Counted from the stretch's first letter, positions 35,701 through 45,637 are shown. The stretch: DNA of 64,000 nt from Longilinea arvoryzae (GCF_001050235.1 NZ_DF967972.1:2489855-2553854); one strand, 5' to 3'. Notes: generated from the sequence alone by a model not told the origin. A program made the numbers and translations.

Positions 35701-35851
35701 ATCCCCTCCGCATACCCGGAAGAATACATTCCATGTCATTATACCAACGCTGGAATAATATATTTAGAAGAAAACCGACCCATCTTGGCGCAGTGCCTGA
35801 CCTCCCATTCGGATCGGCGGCTCGGGTAATTGCAGTGCGCCCGGTAGGCTC

Positions 35852-36706
35852 TCATATCCCATCAACGAACGAGGTCAGGGCCAGGTGCGGTTGCGAGCTG
35901 CCCTCCACTTCGACTGCCGGGGTGAGAACGCCGTCCTTGAGCAAAGCGGTCAACGTTCGCTCGAATGCATCCAGACGCCAGCCGAATAATTTCACAACCT
36001 CGTTCCTGGGGACGGCCCCAACGGCGTTGAAATAGCGTTCGAGGATCCAACGGCGCGCCTGGGGTTCCGTAATCTTCCCGGCCTGGTCGATCAACTCCGG
36101 AAAATGGCGCGGCACGATCTCGTATTGGAACGCGTAGCGCCAGGCGCCAGCCTCGACCACGCCCACCGGTAAAACCTTGAACTCGATCTGCAGATCTTCC
36201 AGGGCGCGGTTGAAACGCGAATCGCTGCCGGTGAGATGGGCCTCCTTGCGCAGCGAAAGGGTATCCAACGGGCCCTTGTGTAACAGGGTTTCATACACCT
36301 GGCGGGCTTCATTGGTCATCAGGCCCTGCTGGTATTGATCGAGGTAATCGTTTTCCGGATCGCCATAATTCGGCGATAGCGCGTAGAAGTAGGGTAGCGC
36401 TTCGAGCGAGATCATGGTGTTTCTACGGCGCAGCACGCGCGCGTAATACCAGACTTTCTGCGGCAGCAATTCGTCCTTCCAGCCCCAGGTGATGTGCCCG
36501 GGATCGTCGTGCTCGTCTGCCACGGGCCGGTCGCCGGCCGTAGCTGCCCATAAACTGGGCATCACGATGCCCTTGACCGGCCAAAAGGTGACAAAACCGC
36601 GCCGGTTGACGAAGTTCACCGCTTCCGCGGCCGAGGTCAGCCGCATTCCGGGCGCCATGTTGAAGGTCTGCGAACGATACTGGTTGAGCAATGAAATAGA
36701 AATCAT
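35852..36706 (-). CDS. AlkZ-like winged-helix DNA-binding protein
   Basis: 284 residues resembling the HTH_42/AlkZ-like family (tandem winged helices; some members are DNA glycosylases that unhook crosslinks): VNFVNRRGFVTFWPVKGI, HITWGWKDELLPQKVWYYAR, RWILERYFNAVGAVPRNEV and LFGWRLDAFERTL. The catalytic QxQ/QxD motif of AlkZ is not evident, so glycosylase activity is doubtful. No strong ribosome site is seen before the ATG. Confidence 0.65.
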   Translation of the reverse strand: MISISLLNQYRSQTFNMAPGMRLTSAAEAVNFVNRRGFVTFWPVKGIVMPSLWAATAGDRPVADEHDDPGHITWGWKDELLPQKVWYYARVLRRRNTMISLEALPYFYALSPNYGDPENDYLDQYQQGLMTNEARQVYETLLHKGPLDTLSLRKEAHLTGSDSRFNRALEDLQIEFKVLPVGVVEAGAWRYAFQYEIVPRHFPELIDQAGKITEPQARRWILERYFNAVGAVPRNEVVKLFGWRLDAFERTLTALLKDGVLTPAVEVEGSSQPHLALTSFVDGI

Positions 36707-36826
36707 GTTCTGAATCTTACCCGATATACAAGATTTTTTCCAGGGCGAAGGTGGTGACCCCAGAAATCGGGCGAAGATGCAGGTTTGTCTCGACCAGACC
36801 CGGAGGATTTTTACCCGTGAGAAAGA

Positions 36827-36846
36827 CTCCGGGGAAAATCCCGGAG
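36827..36846 (-). terminator. Hairpin after thiolase gene
   Basis: Read leftward, CTCCGGG-ATTTT-CCCCGGAG forms a 7-bp stem followed by TCTTTCTC. A modest terminator just past the thiolase stop. Confidence 0.5.
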
Positions 36847-36853
36847 CCTGGGT

Positions 36854-38011
36854 TCATTCGGCTTTGAAAATGTGCGCAAAGATATTCGAGCCGCTTCCAC
36901 CGATGTTCTGGGCCATCCCGATTTTGGCGCCGGGAACCTGGGTTTCACCGCATTCGCCGCGCAATTGCTGGACCACCTCGACGATCTGGTACATTCCCGT
37001 GGCGCCCACCGGATGCCCGCGCGCTTTGAGCCCGCCGCGGGTGGCAATGGGAATTCGTCCGTTCGGGCGGATTTCGCCATCCAGCGCCAGGCGCGGACCC
37101 TGGCCGCGTTCGGCGAATCCGGCGGCTTCCAAAGAAAGCGCGGCCATGATGCTGAATGCGTCGTGCAATTCGAACACGTCGATATCTTCCGGCCCGATAC
37201 CGGCTTGTTCGTACGCTTTGTGCGCCGAGCGTTCGGCGCCCATCAGCCAGAGGGGATCGCGGCGGTCGTGCACGGCAATCGTATCGGTGCAGCCGGCTGA
37301 GCCGGCGACCTTGATGAGCGGGACACCGGGCTGGCGGTAAATGCGCTCGACAGGCACAATCACGGCTGCGGCCGAACCATCGCCCATCGGAGAGGCGTCC
37401 ATCAGGTTGATGGGATCGGCCACCATGGGGGCGCGCTGGTAGCCTTTCTCGTCCAGCGGCTCGTGGAAACGCGCGAACGGGTTGTAGACTGCATTGGCAT
37501 GTGCATTGATCGAAAAAGGCGCAAAATCATCCTTCTTCCAGCCAAATTCATATAAATAGCGGCGCATGATCAATGCGTTGATGGCCACGAAGGACAATCC
37601 CTGGTCGACTTCATAATCGGCGTCGGCCGCGGTGGCCAGTTCGGCGGTAATCTCATGGCCGGGAGAATCAGTCATCTTCTCGACGCCGACCGCGATGGCG
37701 GAATCCAGCGCGCCCGAAGCCACGGCGATCACCGCATTGCGGAAGGCAGCCGCGCCTGAACTGCACGCGGCTTCGATGCGCAGTGCCTCGGCATAGCGCA
37801 TGCCCACCCAATCGGCAATGTAGGCGCCCAGGTGCTGCTGTTTGTTGGCCGATCCGGACATCATATTGCCGACATAAATGGCGTCGACCGCCGAAAGGTG
37901 GGCATCGTTCAACGCAGCCAGTACCGCTTCACCGGCAAGTTCGCGCAGCGATTTATCCCATTGTTCTTCGACCTTCGTCTGTCCAATCCCCAAAACGGCG
38001 ACTTCGCGCAT
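36854..38011 (-). CDS. SCP2/archaeal-type thiolase
   Basis: 385 residues. Nucleophile Cys83 (EAACSSGAAA), His in FELHDAFS and the CoA/active-site block RGGLKARGHPVGATG are conserved. The C-terminal second Cys of classical thiolases (CGGxG) is replaced by NIGGSGSN, as in SCP2-like and archaeal acetoacetyl-CoA thiolases. It probably cleaves or condenses acyl-CoAs; in archaea such proteins pair with HMG-CoA synthase and a DUF35 protein, neither of which is seen here. AAAGGATTG precedes the ATG. Confidence 0.85.
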   Translation of the reverse strand: MREVAVLGIGQTKVEEQWDKSLRELAGEAVLAALNDAHLSAVDAIYVGNMMSGSANKQQHLGAYIADWVGMRYAEALRIEAACSSGAAAFRNAVIAVASGALDSAIAVGVEKMTDSPGHEITAELATAADADYEVDQGLSFVAINALIMRRYLYEFGWKKDDFAPFSINAHANAVYNPFARFHEPLDEKGYQRAPMVADPINLMDASPMGDGSAAAVIVPVERIYRQPGVPLIKVAGSAGCTDTIAVHDRRDPLWLMGAERSAHKAYEQAGIGPEDIDVFELHDAFSIMAALSLEAAGFAERGQGPRLALDGEIRPNGRIPIATRGGLKARGHPVGATGMYQIVEVVQQLRGECGETQVPGAKIGMAQNIGGSGSNIFAHIFKAE

Positions 38012-38153
38012 GGTTGCAATCCTTTATTATGAAGTTCTACCAGCATTATACGGGTTAAAGCTGTCAGGAGCTATCAGGCTGCCCGGACAGCCGCCCTGAA
38101 TGGAGTAAAGTATAATTCAGGCCGGTACTCATTTCCATCTCGAGGAGAATCCA

Positions 38154-39803
38154 TTGTCGAAACCTTTTCGCCTAAAGCTGGCTTTGCTTTGTACGCTGAC
38201 GGCGATTCTTACCGGTTGTGCAGCCACCTCCCACCCGCTGCAGCAGGATGCCCTGCCCTCAGTCACCTCTGTTCCAACCGTCCGGGTGACCCAGACCGCG
38301 ACCGTCACTCCGATTCCCATTCGGGTCTGGGTGGACCCGGAATTGCCGATCGCGTTTCGGGATGCCATCCCGTGGTCAGATCCGATCCAGGCCAGCGGCG
38401 GGGCCGACCAGGCTGACGTTCAAGTGACCTGGGAAACCGGCGGCGTAAAAGAAGGAAAAACAGCCTATTGGATTTATGCGCTGGTGGCGCCGTTTCCAAC
38501 CATCACTGACGAGGTGAGTTCAGAATCCATCCGCAGCGCCTGGAACGGCGACTCCGCCGAACCTTTCGACGGCGCCCCACTGCTCCTGTCGGCTGAAACG
38601 GAGACGGTGTTCGAAAAGCTGTGGGGAAAACCGGCCCAGAATGCGGTTCAGATCCTGCCCGCGCAAGACCTGCTCGATACCGCCTGGGCGCAGCGGCCGG
38701 GTTGGGCGATCGTGCCCTTCGAAGAGCTCACCCCGCGCTGGAAAGTCATTCAGGTCGATGGAGTCTCACCCTTGGATCCGGCGTTGGATGAAAGCGGATA
38801 TCCGCTCAAGGCGACCCTGGGTTGGTCGACCACGGATGGAAAAGAGGCCTCCGGGGCGCTGGCCGATTTCCAACTCCCGACCAACCGGCACGCCGGGCAT
38901 CTGGCGCGTGTGTTCATGACCGGCACGACCGCCATGGTGCGTCACATGGCGCTGCGCATGGAAGAAAAAGGCGTCCTGTATCCGGCGGACAAAATCGGCG
39001 ATTTGTTGAAATCGGCCGACCTGACCCACATCAGCAACGAAGTTTCCTTCTACACAAAGTGCCCGCCGGCCAAACCGCTGCGGGCCAGCATGCGGTTTTG
39101 CACCAGCCCGAGCTACATGCAGGTTCTGAAAGCGATCGGCGCGGATGTCATCGAATTGACCGGCAATCACCTGCTGGATTGGGGATCGGATGCCTTCGCA
39201 GAGACGTTGAAGCTTTATGCGAGTGAGAATCTTGCGGTCTACGGCGGCGGCTGGACGCAGGAACAGGCCCGGCAGCCCTACAAAGTGGAGGTCAACGGCA
39301 ATAAACTGGCCTTCATCGGCTGCAATCCCTCCGGGCCTTCCGCGGACTGGGCCGGGCAGGATCAACCCGGTTCGGCGCAGTGCGATTACGACTGGATTGA
39401 ATCCCAGATTCGTGCGCTGCGCGAGGAGGGTTATCTGCCCATCGTCACCATCCAGCATATCGAAGTCTACGATTACAAACCGACATCCGCCCAGCGCGTG
39501 ATCTCAGAGCGCATGGCCAAGGCCGGCGCGGTCCTGATCAGCGGCAGCCAGTCCCATTTCCCGCAGGGATTTACCTTCGTCGGGGATACGCTGGTTCATT
39601 ACGGCCTGGGGAATACCTTCTTCGACCAGATGGATTTTGGATCCAGCCGGGCTTTTTTGGACCGGAATGTATTTTACGAGGGACACCTGATCAGCACCGA
39701 GCTGTTCACCATCAAGCTGCAAGATTATGCCCAACCGCGGTTGATGACGCCGGAAGAACGCGCGGCCCTGCTGAAAATCGTGTTTTCGGAAAGTGGGTGG
39801 TGA
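38154..39803 (+). CDS. CapA-like lipoprotein with extra N-terminal domain, copy 1
   Basis: 549 residues from TTG with GAGGAGAATCCA upstream. A lipobox (LTGC, Cys22) anchors it to the membrane. Residues ~60-240 look like a periplasmic-binding-type domain (IYALVAPFPTITDEVSSESI, DGAPLLLS, GWAIVPFEELTPRWKVIQVD). Residues ~255-549 are a CapA/PgsA metallophosphoesterase-like domain (VFMTGTTAMVRHMA, SNEVSF, VIELTGNHLLDWG, GHF-type SQSHFPQGF, HYGLGNTFFDQM). CapA proteins act in poly-gamma-glutamate or capsule systems, but no synthetase genes are present. It is a tandem paralogue of the next gene. Confidence 0.78.
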   Translation: MSKPFRLKLALLCTLTAILTGCAATSHPLQQDALPSVTSVPTVRVTQTATVTPIPIRVWVDPELPIAFRDAIPWSDPIQASGGADQADVQVTWETGGVKEGKTAYWIYALVAPFPTITDEVSSESIRSAWNGDSAEPFDGAPLLLSAETETVFEKLWGKPAQNAVQILPAQDLLDTAWAQRPGWAIVPFEELTPRWKVIQVDGVSPLDPALDESGYPLKATLGWSTTDGKEASGALADFQLPTNRHAGHLARVFMTGTTAMVRHMALRMEEKGVLYPADKIGDLLKSADLTHISNEVSFYTKCPPAKPLRASMRFCTSPSYMQVLKAIGADVIELTGNHLLDWGSDAFAETLKLYASENLAVYGGGWTQEQARQPYKVEVNGNKLAFIGCNPSGPSADWAGQDQPGSAQCDYDWIESQIRALREEGYLPIVTIQHIEVYDYKPTSAQRVISERMAKAGAVLISGSQSHFPQGFTFVGDTLVHYGLGNTFFDQMDFGSSRAFLDRNVFYEGHLISTELFTIKLQDYAQPRLMTPEERAALLKIVFSESGW

Positions 39804-39804
39804 G

Positions 39805-41475
39805 TTGAAAAAATCCATTGTTGCCCGCAGCGCTTTTTTGTTGGTCCTCCTCATGACCGCTTGCACTTCACCGGTTGCCCAGAGCAGTGGGGGTAGTCCG
39901 CTCAAACCGGGGAACGAACAGAGACTTAGCGCGACGCCTTTCCAACCCCTGCCGACGAACTCGCCTACTGCCACGCCTGAAGCGCAGGGCCTATGGATCG
40001 ATCCGGCCGTACCGGAAGCGCTGATCGCGGACCTGACCCTGCCGGAGAATATGATCATCGCCGATTCCCCCGAGCACGCGGCATCGCGTCTCGAACCCTC
40101 GTCGGATGCAAACGCGCCCATTCACTGGATCTACGTCCTGGCCGCGCCATTCGCGACGATTCAGGATAATGTATCGCTGGCCGATCTTCAGGCTTTCTGG
40201 CGTGGGGAAAATGTGCAACCGTTCGGCGGCGCGCCGATGGCGCTCAGCGCCGCCACGCAGCATGCTTTTGAAACCCAGTGGGGTCCAGCGGACTCCGATA
40301 ATCTGCGTGTAGCCAATGATTCGACGGAACTGGCGGAAATTCGCGACAGTGAAAAAGCCTGGGCGCTGCTGCCTTTAGAGCAGCTTGACCCGCAGTGGAA
40401 GGTGATCAGCATCGACGGGCAAAATCCGTTGGTACGGGGATTGGACGCAGGTGCTTATCCATTGGCAGTCTCCTTTACACTGACCGGTCTGTATTCGGAT
40501 GAGGCCAGCCAACATCCGCTCACCAACCGCGATGAGACCAAACTCACCGTCCTGGTCATGACCGGCGTCACGGCATTAGTGCGCACCACGGCGGCCATGA
40601 TGGACGCCAAGGGGGTGGATTATCCGGCCAGCAGCATCCTCGACTGGCTGCAAAATGCCGATTTGACGCACACCAGCAACGAAGTCTCATTTACGCCGGA
40701 CTGTCCGAAGGCGCATTTTACCGATACCAGCCTGCAGATGTGCTCCCAACCGGATTACATCAACCTGTTGAAAGACGCCGGCATCGACATCATCGAATTG
40801 AGCGGCAACCACCTGAATGATTACGGCCGCGAGCCGCTGACCTACACACTCGACCTTTACCACAAGGTCGGGATGCGCTATTTTGCCGGCGGTTCTACAC
40901 TCGAAGAAGCCCGCCAGCCGCTGCTGGTCGAAGATCACGGCAACCGACTGGCCTTCATCGGTTGCAACCCGGCCGGTCCGGACAATGACTGGGCCACCGA
41001 TTCGCAGCCCGGGGCAGCGCCGTGCGATGATTACGAATGGATGAAGGCCAAAATCCGGCAGTTACGCTCGGAGGGTTACCTGCCGATCGTGACGCTCCAA
41101 TATTTCGAGGCTTACCGCCCGAATGCGCTGGATTGGGAACAGCGCGACTTTCGCGCGCTGGCGGATGCCGGCGCCGTGATCGTCAGCGGCAGCCAGGCGC
41201 ATTACCCGATGGGGCTCGAATTCCGGGATGGCGGCCTGATCCATTACGGGCTGGGTAATCTATTCTTCGACCAGATGCGTTATACCCTGCCGAACGGCGA
41301 GATCACGGATTGGACGGCGCGCGAGTTTGTCGACCGGCATATCTTCTATGACGGCCACTATATCAGCACCCAGCTTTTGACGGCCCGCCTGGAAGATTAT
41401 TCCCGCCCGCGGCCCATGACCGATGAAGAACGCGCCGAAATGTTGGGCGTGATTTTCTCCGCCAGCGGCTGGTAG
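39805..41475 (+). CDS. CapA-like lipoprotein with extra N-terminal domain, copy 2
   Basis: 556 residues, starting at TTG 39805, one base after the previous stop (an in-frame GTG at 39793 would overlap). Lipobox LMTAC (Cys20). Same two-domain layout as its neighbour: binding-like region (IYVLAAPFATIQDNVSLADL, FGGAPMALSAAT, AWALLPLEQLDPQWKVISID) and CapA domain (LVMTGVTALVRTTA, SNEVSF, IIELSGNHLNDYG, SGSQAHYPMGLEF, HYGLGNLFFDQM). Both end in SGW. The pair arose by tandem duplication and has since diverged, suggesting distinct substrates or a heteromer. Confidence 0.78.
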   Translation: MKKSIVARSAFLLVLLMTACTSPVAQSSGGSPLKPGNEQRLSATPFQPLPTNSPTATPEAQGLWIDPAVPEALIADLTLPENMIIADSPEHAASRLEPSSDANAPIHWIYVLAAPFATIQDNVSLADLQAFWRGENVQPFGGAPMALSAATQHAFETQWGPADSDNLRVANDSTELAEIRDSEKAWALLPLEQLDPQWKVISIDGQNPLVRGLDAGAYPLAVSFTLTGLYSDEASQHPLTNRDETKLTVLVMTGVTALVRTTAAMMDAKGVDYPASSILDWLQNADLTHTSNEVSFTPDCPKAHFTDTSLQMCSQPDYINLLKDAGIDIIELSGNHLNDYGREPLTYTLDLYHKVGMRYFAGGSTLEEARQPLLVEDHGNRLAFIGCNPAGPDNDWATDSQPGAAPCDDYEWMKAKIRQLRSEGYLPIVTLQYFEAYRPNALDWEQRDFRALADAGAVIVSGSQAHYPMGLEFRDGGLIHYGLGNLFFDQMRYTLPNGEITDWTAREFVDRHIFYDGHYISTQLLTARLEDYSRPRPMTDEERAEMLGVIFSASGW

Positions 41476-41493
41476 GTCGAGCCGGATCGTAGA

Positions 41494-41895
41494 TCAACCG
41501 GAAACGAAACGGATGGGCCGCAGCAGGCCGGCTTCGAGGCGTCGAGCCAGGTGATCCGGGTCCTGCATGGCGTCTTCCACACGATCGACATCCACCAGCA
41601 GTCCTGCGATATCGATTCCACATGCAGTCGCGCCAAATTTGGCCAGGCTGAGGCGCGCGCGCTGAAACACCTTTCGCGCGCCGGCCAGGTTCCCGCGCTG
41701 CAGATGATAATAACCCACACCGACCTGTAAAATCCCCTGATAAAGTTCGCGAATGGGCCTGCTTTCAGCCCGCCAGGCGGTTTCCAGGTATTCGTGGGCC
41801 TCGAAATAGCGACCCGCGTTGAAACTGGCCAGGCCGCGCAGTACGGTCTCAGGCAGTGGGGGCGTGCAGGGAATGGGAGAGTCCGCTGATTCCAT
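41494..41895 (-). CDS. DUF309 protein
   Basis: 133 residues with the DUF309 helical signature FNAGRYFEAHEYLETAWRAE, ELYQGILQVGVGYYHLQRGN and ARKVFQRARLSLAKF. The family is of unknown function. A TATAAT (minus strand, about 41913-41918) lies ~20 nt before the ATG with little Shine-Dalgarno signal. Convergent with the second CapA gene. Confidence 0.85.
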   Translation of the reverse strand: MESADSPIPCTPPLPETVLRGLASFNAGRYFEAHEYLETAWRAESRPIRELYQGILQVGVGYYHLQRGNLAGARKVFQRARLSLAKFGATACGIDIAGLLVDVDRVEDAMQDPDHLARRLEAGLLRPIRFVSG

Positions 41896-42027
41896 TGGTT
41901 TGATTTTGCAGAAAAATTATAGCATGGCGTGGATTTCTTCGGTTCGTAGGAATGCCCTCCAATGAAAAATTGTGATAGGATAGACCTGTTTCCACCGCAG
42001 TCTCAATCTCAAACTTCGAGGAATATG

Positions 42028-43374
42028 ATGATCCATCTACCCGATGATGAAATTTTGCCCCTCTCAATGGAGCATAATTTCTGGACGTGGTCTGCCCAGG
42101 GCAAGGTCAACCCCATTCCGGTCAAATCGGCCAGGGGTGTCTATTTCTGGGACGTCAACGATAAACGCTACCTGGATCTGAATTCGATGACCATGTGCGT
42201 CAACATCGGTCACGGCGATGAGCGCGTGATCCAGGCGATCGTGGACCAGGCGCGCGAGCTGCCGTTTGCCGGACCAGGCATGGCGACCCGGCCGCGGGCC
42301 CTGCTGGGCAAGAAACTGGCCGAGATTCTGCCGGCCGGGTTGACGCGCTATTTGTATACCCTGGGCGGGGCGGATGCCAACGAAAACGCCATCAAGCTGG
42401 CACGGGGTTACACCGGAAAATTCAAAGTGCTGTCGCGTTACCGCTCCTATCACGGCGCTACATTCGGCGCGATTTCAGCCACCGGCGACCCGCGCCGCGT
42501 GGCCTGGGAGCCCACGGTCATGCCCGGCGTGGTGCATTTCCTGGACCCCTACCGCTACCGCTCGACCTTCCATCGCACCAATCCCGGGATTTCGGAGGAT
42601 GAATTCTGCCAGGATTATCTCAACCATCTGGAGGAGATTATCCAGTACGAAGGCCCGCAGACGATCGCCGCCATCCTGGTCGAATCGGTGACCGGAACCA
42701 ATGGCGTCATCGTTCCGCCGGCCGGCTATCTGCCCGGTGTGCGCAGGCTGTGCGATAAATACGGCATCGTCATGATCTGCGACGAGGTGATGAGCGGGTT
42801 TGGCCGTACGGGGGAATGGTTTGCGGTCAATCATTGGGACGTCAGGCCGGATATCCTGACCATGGCCAAAGGCCTGACCTCGGGATACGCACCCCTCGGC
42901 GCCGTGGCCATGAAGCCTGAAATCGCGGATGCCTTCAAAGATCGGGTTTACGAAGGCGGATTGACCTACAACGGGCATCCGATTTCACTGGCGGCAGCGG
43001 TGGCGACCATCGAAGTGATGCAGCAGGATCACCTGGTGGAAAAGGCCAGGGCGACCGGCCAGGTGATGGCCGATATGCTGGCCGAGCTGGTCGAACGGCA
43101 CCCTTCGGTGGGGGAGGTCCGCTCGATCGGATTGTTTGGTATCATCGAACTGGTGCGCGACCGCAAGACCCGCGAACCGCTTGCGCCGTACAACGGGTCC
43201 AGCCCCGAAATGGCCGCGTACAAGAAATATCTGCTGGATCACGGAGTCTATCAATCCGTCCACTGGCACACCGCGCTGCTGCTGCCCCCGTTGATCATCA
43301 CCCCCGAGCAGCTTGCCGAAGGCTTTGCGGTCATTGACAAGGCGCTGGATATCACCGACCAGGCTGTCAAGTGA
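42028..43374 (+). CDS. Class III PLP aminotransferase
   Basis: 448 residues. The double ATG (42025, 42028) follows CGAGGA; I take the second for spacing. It is a class III (omega) aminotransferase: GVYFWDVNDKRYLDLNS, GGADANENAIKLARGYTG, YRSYHGATFGAISATG, ICDEVMSGFGRTGEW and PLP-lysine Lys281 (LTMAKGLTSGYAPLGAV). The relatives I recall with EHNFWTWS-type starts include taurine- and beta-alanine-pyruvate aminotransferases, but substrate cannot be fixed. A thioredoxin reductase follows 62 nt later. Confidence 0.87.
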   Translation: MIHLPDDEILPLSMEHNFWTWSAQGKVNPIPVKSARGVYFWDVNDKRYLDLNSMTMCVNIGHGDERVIQAIVDQARELPFAGPGMATRPRALLGKKLAEILPAGLTRYLYTLGGADANENAIKLARGYTGKFKVLSRYRSYHGATFGAISATGDPRRVAWEPTVMPGVVHFLDPYRYRSTFHRTNPGISEDEFCQDYLNHLEEIIQYEGPQTIAAILVESVTGTNGVIVPPAGYLPGVRRLCDKYGIVMICDEVMSGFGRTGEWFAVNHWDVRPDILTMAKGLTSGYAPLGAVAMKPEIADAFKDRVYEGGLTYNGHPISLAAAVATIEVMQQDHLVEKARATGQVMADMLAELVERHPSVGEVRSIGLFGIIELVRDRKTREPLAPYNGSSPEMAAYKKYLLDHGVYQSVHWHTALLLPPLIITPEQLAEGFAVIDKALDITDQAVK

Positions 43375-43436
43375 TGAAACTTTCTTTACTTTTCGACATC
43401 TAAAGGTAGACGAACGCTAATCATTGAGGAGTTGAG

Positions 43437-44414
43437 ATGGAGTTAAAACTGACGGATATGCCCGCCGTTGCCGAGAGCAGCGAGGAAATGGAGCACGTGA
43501 AAGTCCTGGTATTGGGCGCCGGCCCGGCCGGAATGTCAGCCGCGCTGTACGCGGCGCGTGCAGAACTCAATCCGGTGGTCTTGACCGGTAACGAGTTGGG
43601 CGGGCAGGCCTCGTTGACTTTTTCGATCGAGAATTACCCGGGTTTCCCCGAGGGCGTTGGCGGCGGTGAATTGGGCGATCTGTTCAAGAAGCAGGCCGAA
43701 CGCTTTGGGGCGCGATTCGAATTCGATCTGGCCAGTGAAGTCGATCTTTCCAGCCGGCCGTTCCATGTGAAAACTTACAGCCGCGAGTACCTGGCCGATT
43801 CGCTAATCATTGCAACCGGCGCCAGCCCCAATCATTTGAACGTTCCGCGCGAGGAAGAACTGACCGGGCGCGGTGTTTCCTATTGCGCCACCTGCGACGG
43901 CTGGTTCTTCAAGGACAAGAAAGTGGTGGTGGTGGGCGGCGGCGACAGTGCGTTGGAAGAAGCCGTTTTCCTGACGCGCTACGTAAAATCGGTGACAATC
44001 ATTCACCGGCGGGATGCATTCCGCGCCGGGGCCATCTTGCAGCACCGCGCCCGAGAAAACGCCAAAATCGATTTCCTGCTCGAATCCGTCGTGACCGAGA
44101 TCGTCGGCGAAGAAAAGGTCAGCGGCGTCAAGGTCAAGAACGTCAAGACCGGCGAGATTTCCAATGTCGAAACGGACGGTATTTTCATCTTCATCGGCCA
44201 TACGCCCAACACCGAATTGTTCAAGGGCCAGCTCGAGATGGATCCGAAGGGCATCATTGTAAGCGACGCTCTGATGCATACCAGCGTGCCGGGCGTGTTT
44301 GCCGCGGGTGAGGTGATGGATAAGACCTACCGTCAGGTGGTTACCTCGGCCGGCATGGGTGCGGCGGCTGCGATCGAAGCCACGCGCTTCCTGGAAAGAG
44401 AAGAAGTTCGGTAA
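43437..44414 (+). CDS. trxB: Thioredoxin reductase
   Basis: 325 residues, TTGAGGAGTTGAG before the ATG. FAD-binding GAGPAGMSAALYAARA, ENYPGFPEG, redox-active Cys150-Ala-Thr-Cys153-Asp (YCATCDGWFF), NADPH-binding VVVGGGDSALEEAVFLT and C-terminal VFAAGEVMDKTYRQVVTSAG identify the low-molecular-weight TrxB class. The last block has GEV where GD(V) is usual. It reduces thioredoxin or a thioredoxin-like partner; none is adjacent. Confidence 0.92.
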   Translation: MELKLTDMPAVAESSEEMEHVKVLVLGAGPAGMSAALYAARAELNPVVLTGNELGGQASLTFSIENYPGFPEGVGGGELGDLFKKQAERFGARFEFDLASEVDLSSRPFHVKTYSREYLADSLIIATGASPNHLNVPREEELTGRGVSYCATCDGWFFKDKKVVVVGGGDSALEEAVFLTRYVKSVTIIHRRDAFRAGAILQHRARENAKIDFLLESVVTEIVGEEKVSGVKVKNVKTGEISNVETDGIFIFIGHTPNTELFKGQLEMDPKGIIVSDALMHTSVPGVFAAGEVMDKTYRQVVTSAGMGAAAAIEATRFLEREEVR

Positions 44415-44434
44415 AGTTCCAACCCATAAAAAAT

Positions 44435-44466
44435 AATCGGCCTGGATCGAAAAATCCAGGCCGATT
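44435..44466. terminator. Strong bidirectional terminator
   Basis: A 13-bp perfect stem (44435-44447 with 44454-44466), 6-nt loop, with an A-run on the left and T-rich tract on the right, between convergent trxB and the LysM gene. Confidence 0.92.
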
Positions 44467-44488
44467 TGTTTTCATCTTTTCGAGTCGA

Positions 44489-45637
44489 TTACGGATTCGA
44501 AGTCGTACCCGAACCCATCCAGACAAACACGCGGCTGATACTGACTGCGCCGGCGGGTTCCCAGAGAGCCTGGCCCTCGCGATTCTGACCGGCCGGGCGC
44601 ACCGGGACGATCGTCCAGCGCATGGCGTGCGGGAGGGCATCGGTCGGCCGGAAATTGGCCGGCACAATGTACTTCGTATCGGTGACGTATTCGACCAGCT
44701 TGCGGCCGGCGCCTTCGGTCAGATCCTCGACGGTGACGGCGTAGCCTTCATTTGGAAGCATGCCGCCGATGGCCGCCCATTGCAGGGTGATCACATCGCT
44801 GGCCGTCATGAACACGGCGCCATCCGCCGGAAGCAGCAGATTGGGGGCCGCGTAGGGCGGCGGGTTGGTCGCAGTGGGCGTCGGCCCTTCGGTGGGCAGC
44901 CGCTGGCACAGCGGAATCTTCAGGATCGCGCCTTCGAAAACCACGTCCGAGGGCAGGCCGTTGTACTCGCGGATTGCCTGGGCAGAGACGTTATAGTTGG
45001 CGGCGATCGATCCCAACGTATCCGTCGAAGTGACGGTGTAATCCACCGTCTGGCAGGCCGATTCGGTTGCCGCGGCGGGCTGAAGGGTTTCGGTGGGCAG
45101 CGGCGCCGGGGTGGGCGTCGGTTGCGGAACGAGCAGTTTGGTGCCAACGCTCAGGATGCATTCGGTGGACAGGTTATTCTTCAAAATAATGCTGTTGACG
45201 CTTACATCGAAGGCCAACGCAATGGAAAGGCAGGTGTCGTTTTGTTTGACGGTGTATTCCACATCCGGCAGGGGTGTGGCAGAAGGAGCCATGGTGCCGG
45301 TCGGGGTGATGGTGGCGGTCAGGGTCACGGTTGGGGTCAGGCTGGCCGTGGGGGTGATCGTCGGTTCGACGACTTTGCCGGTGCCCTGCAGAATGCCGTA
45401 AACGGCGCCTGCGCCGATGGCAACGAACAACAGGATCATCACCAGTGCAATCGGCAGGGTGACGGTGAGCTCAGGCAGTTTCGGGCTTTTGACCGATGGC
45501 GTCGAGCTTTTGGCCGCGGGAGTTTCTTTAGTCTGGAAAGTGCGGCCGCAGACAAGGCAGCGGGTGGCGTTTTCGTTCAAACGTGTTCCGCAGGTTGGGC
45601 ATACTTTTGTTTTAGGGGGTGTGTTTTCTGGGCTCAT
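44489..45637 (-). CDS. Zinc-ribbon, membrane-spanning double-LysM protein
   Basis: 382 residues. A cytosolic zinc ribbon (CPTCG and CLVCG, residues ~13-31) is followed by a linker, one membrane helix (~60-84), a Thr/Pro-rich spacer, two external LysM repeats (YTVKQNDTCLSIALAFDVSV, YTVTSTDTLGSIAANYNVSA), another TP linker and a C-terminal beta-sandwich-like domain (NLLLPADGAVF, EGYAVTVEDLTEG). LysM binds peptidoglycan or chitin-like glycans, so this tethers the cell wall to the membrane. A short hairpin lies in its mRNA leader. Confidence 0.85.
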   Translation of the reverse strand: MSPENTPPKTKVCPTCGTRLNENATRCLVCGRTFQTKETPAAKSSTPSVKSPKLPELTVTLPIALVMILLFVAIGAGAVYGILQGTGKVVEPTITPTASLTPTVTLTATITPTGTMAPSATPLPDVEYTVKQNDTCLSIALAFDVSVNSIILKNNLSTECILSVGTKLLVPQPTPTPAPLPTETLQPAAATESACQTVDYTVTSTDTLGSIAANYNVSAQAIREYNGLPSDVVFEGAILKIPLCQRLPTEGPTPTATNPPPYAAPNLLLPADGAVFMTASDVITLQWAAIGGMLPNEGYAVTVEDLTEGAGRKLVEYVTDTKYIVPANFRPTDALPHAMRWTIVPVRPAGQNREGQALWEPAGAVSISRVFVWMGSGTTSNP

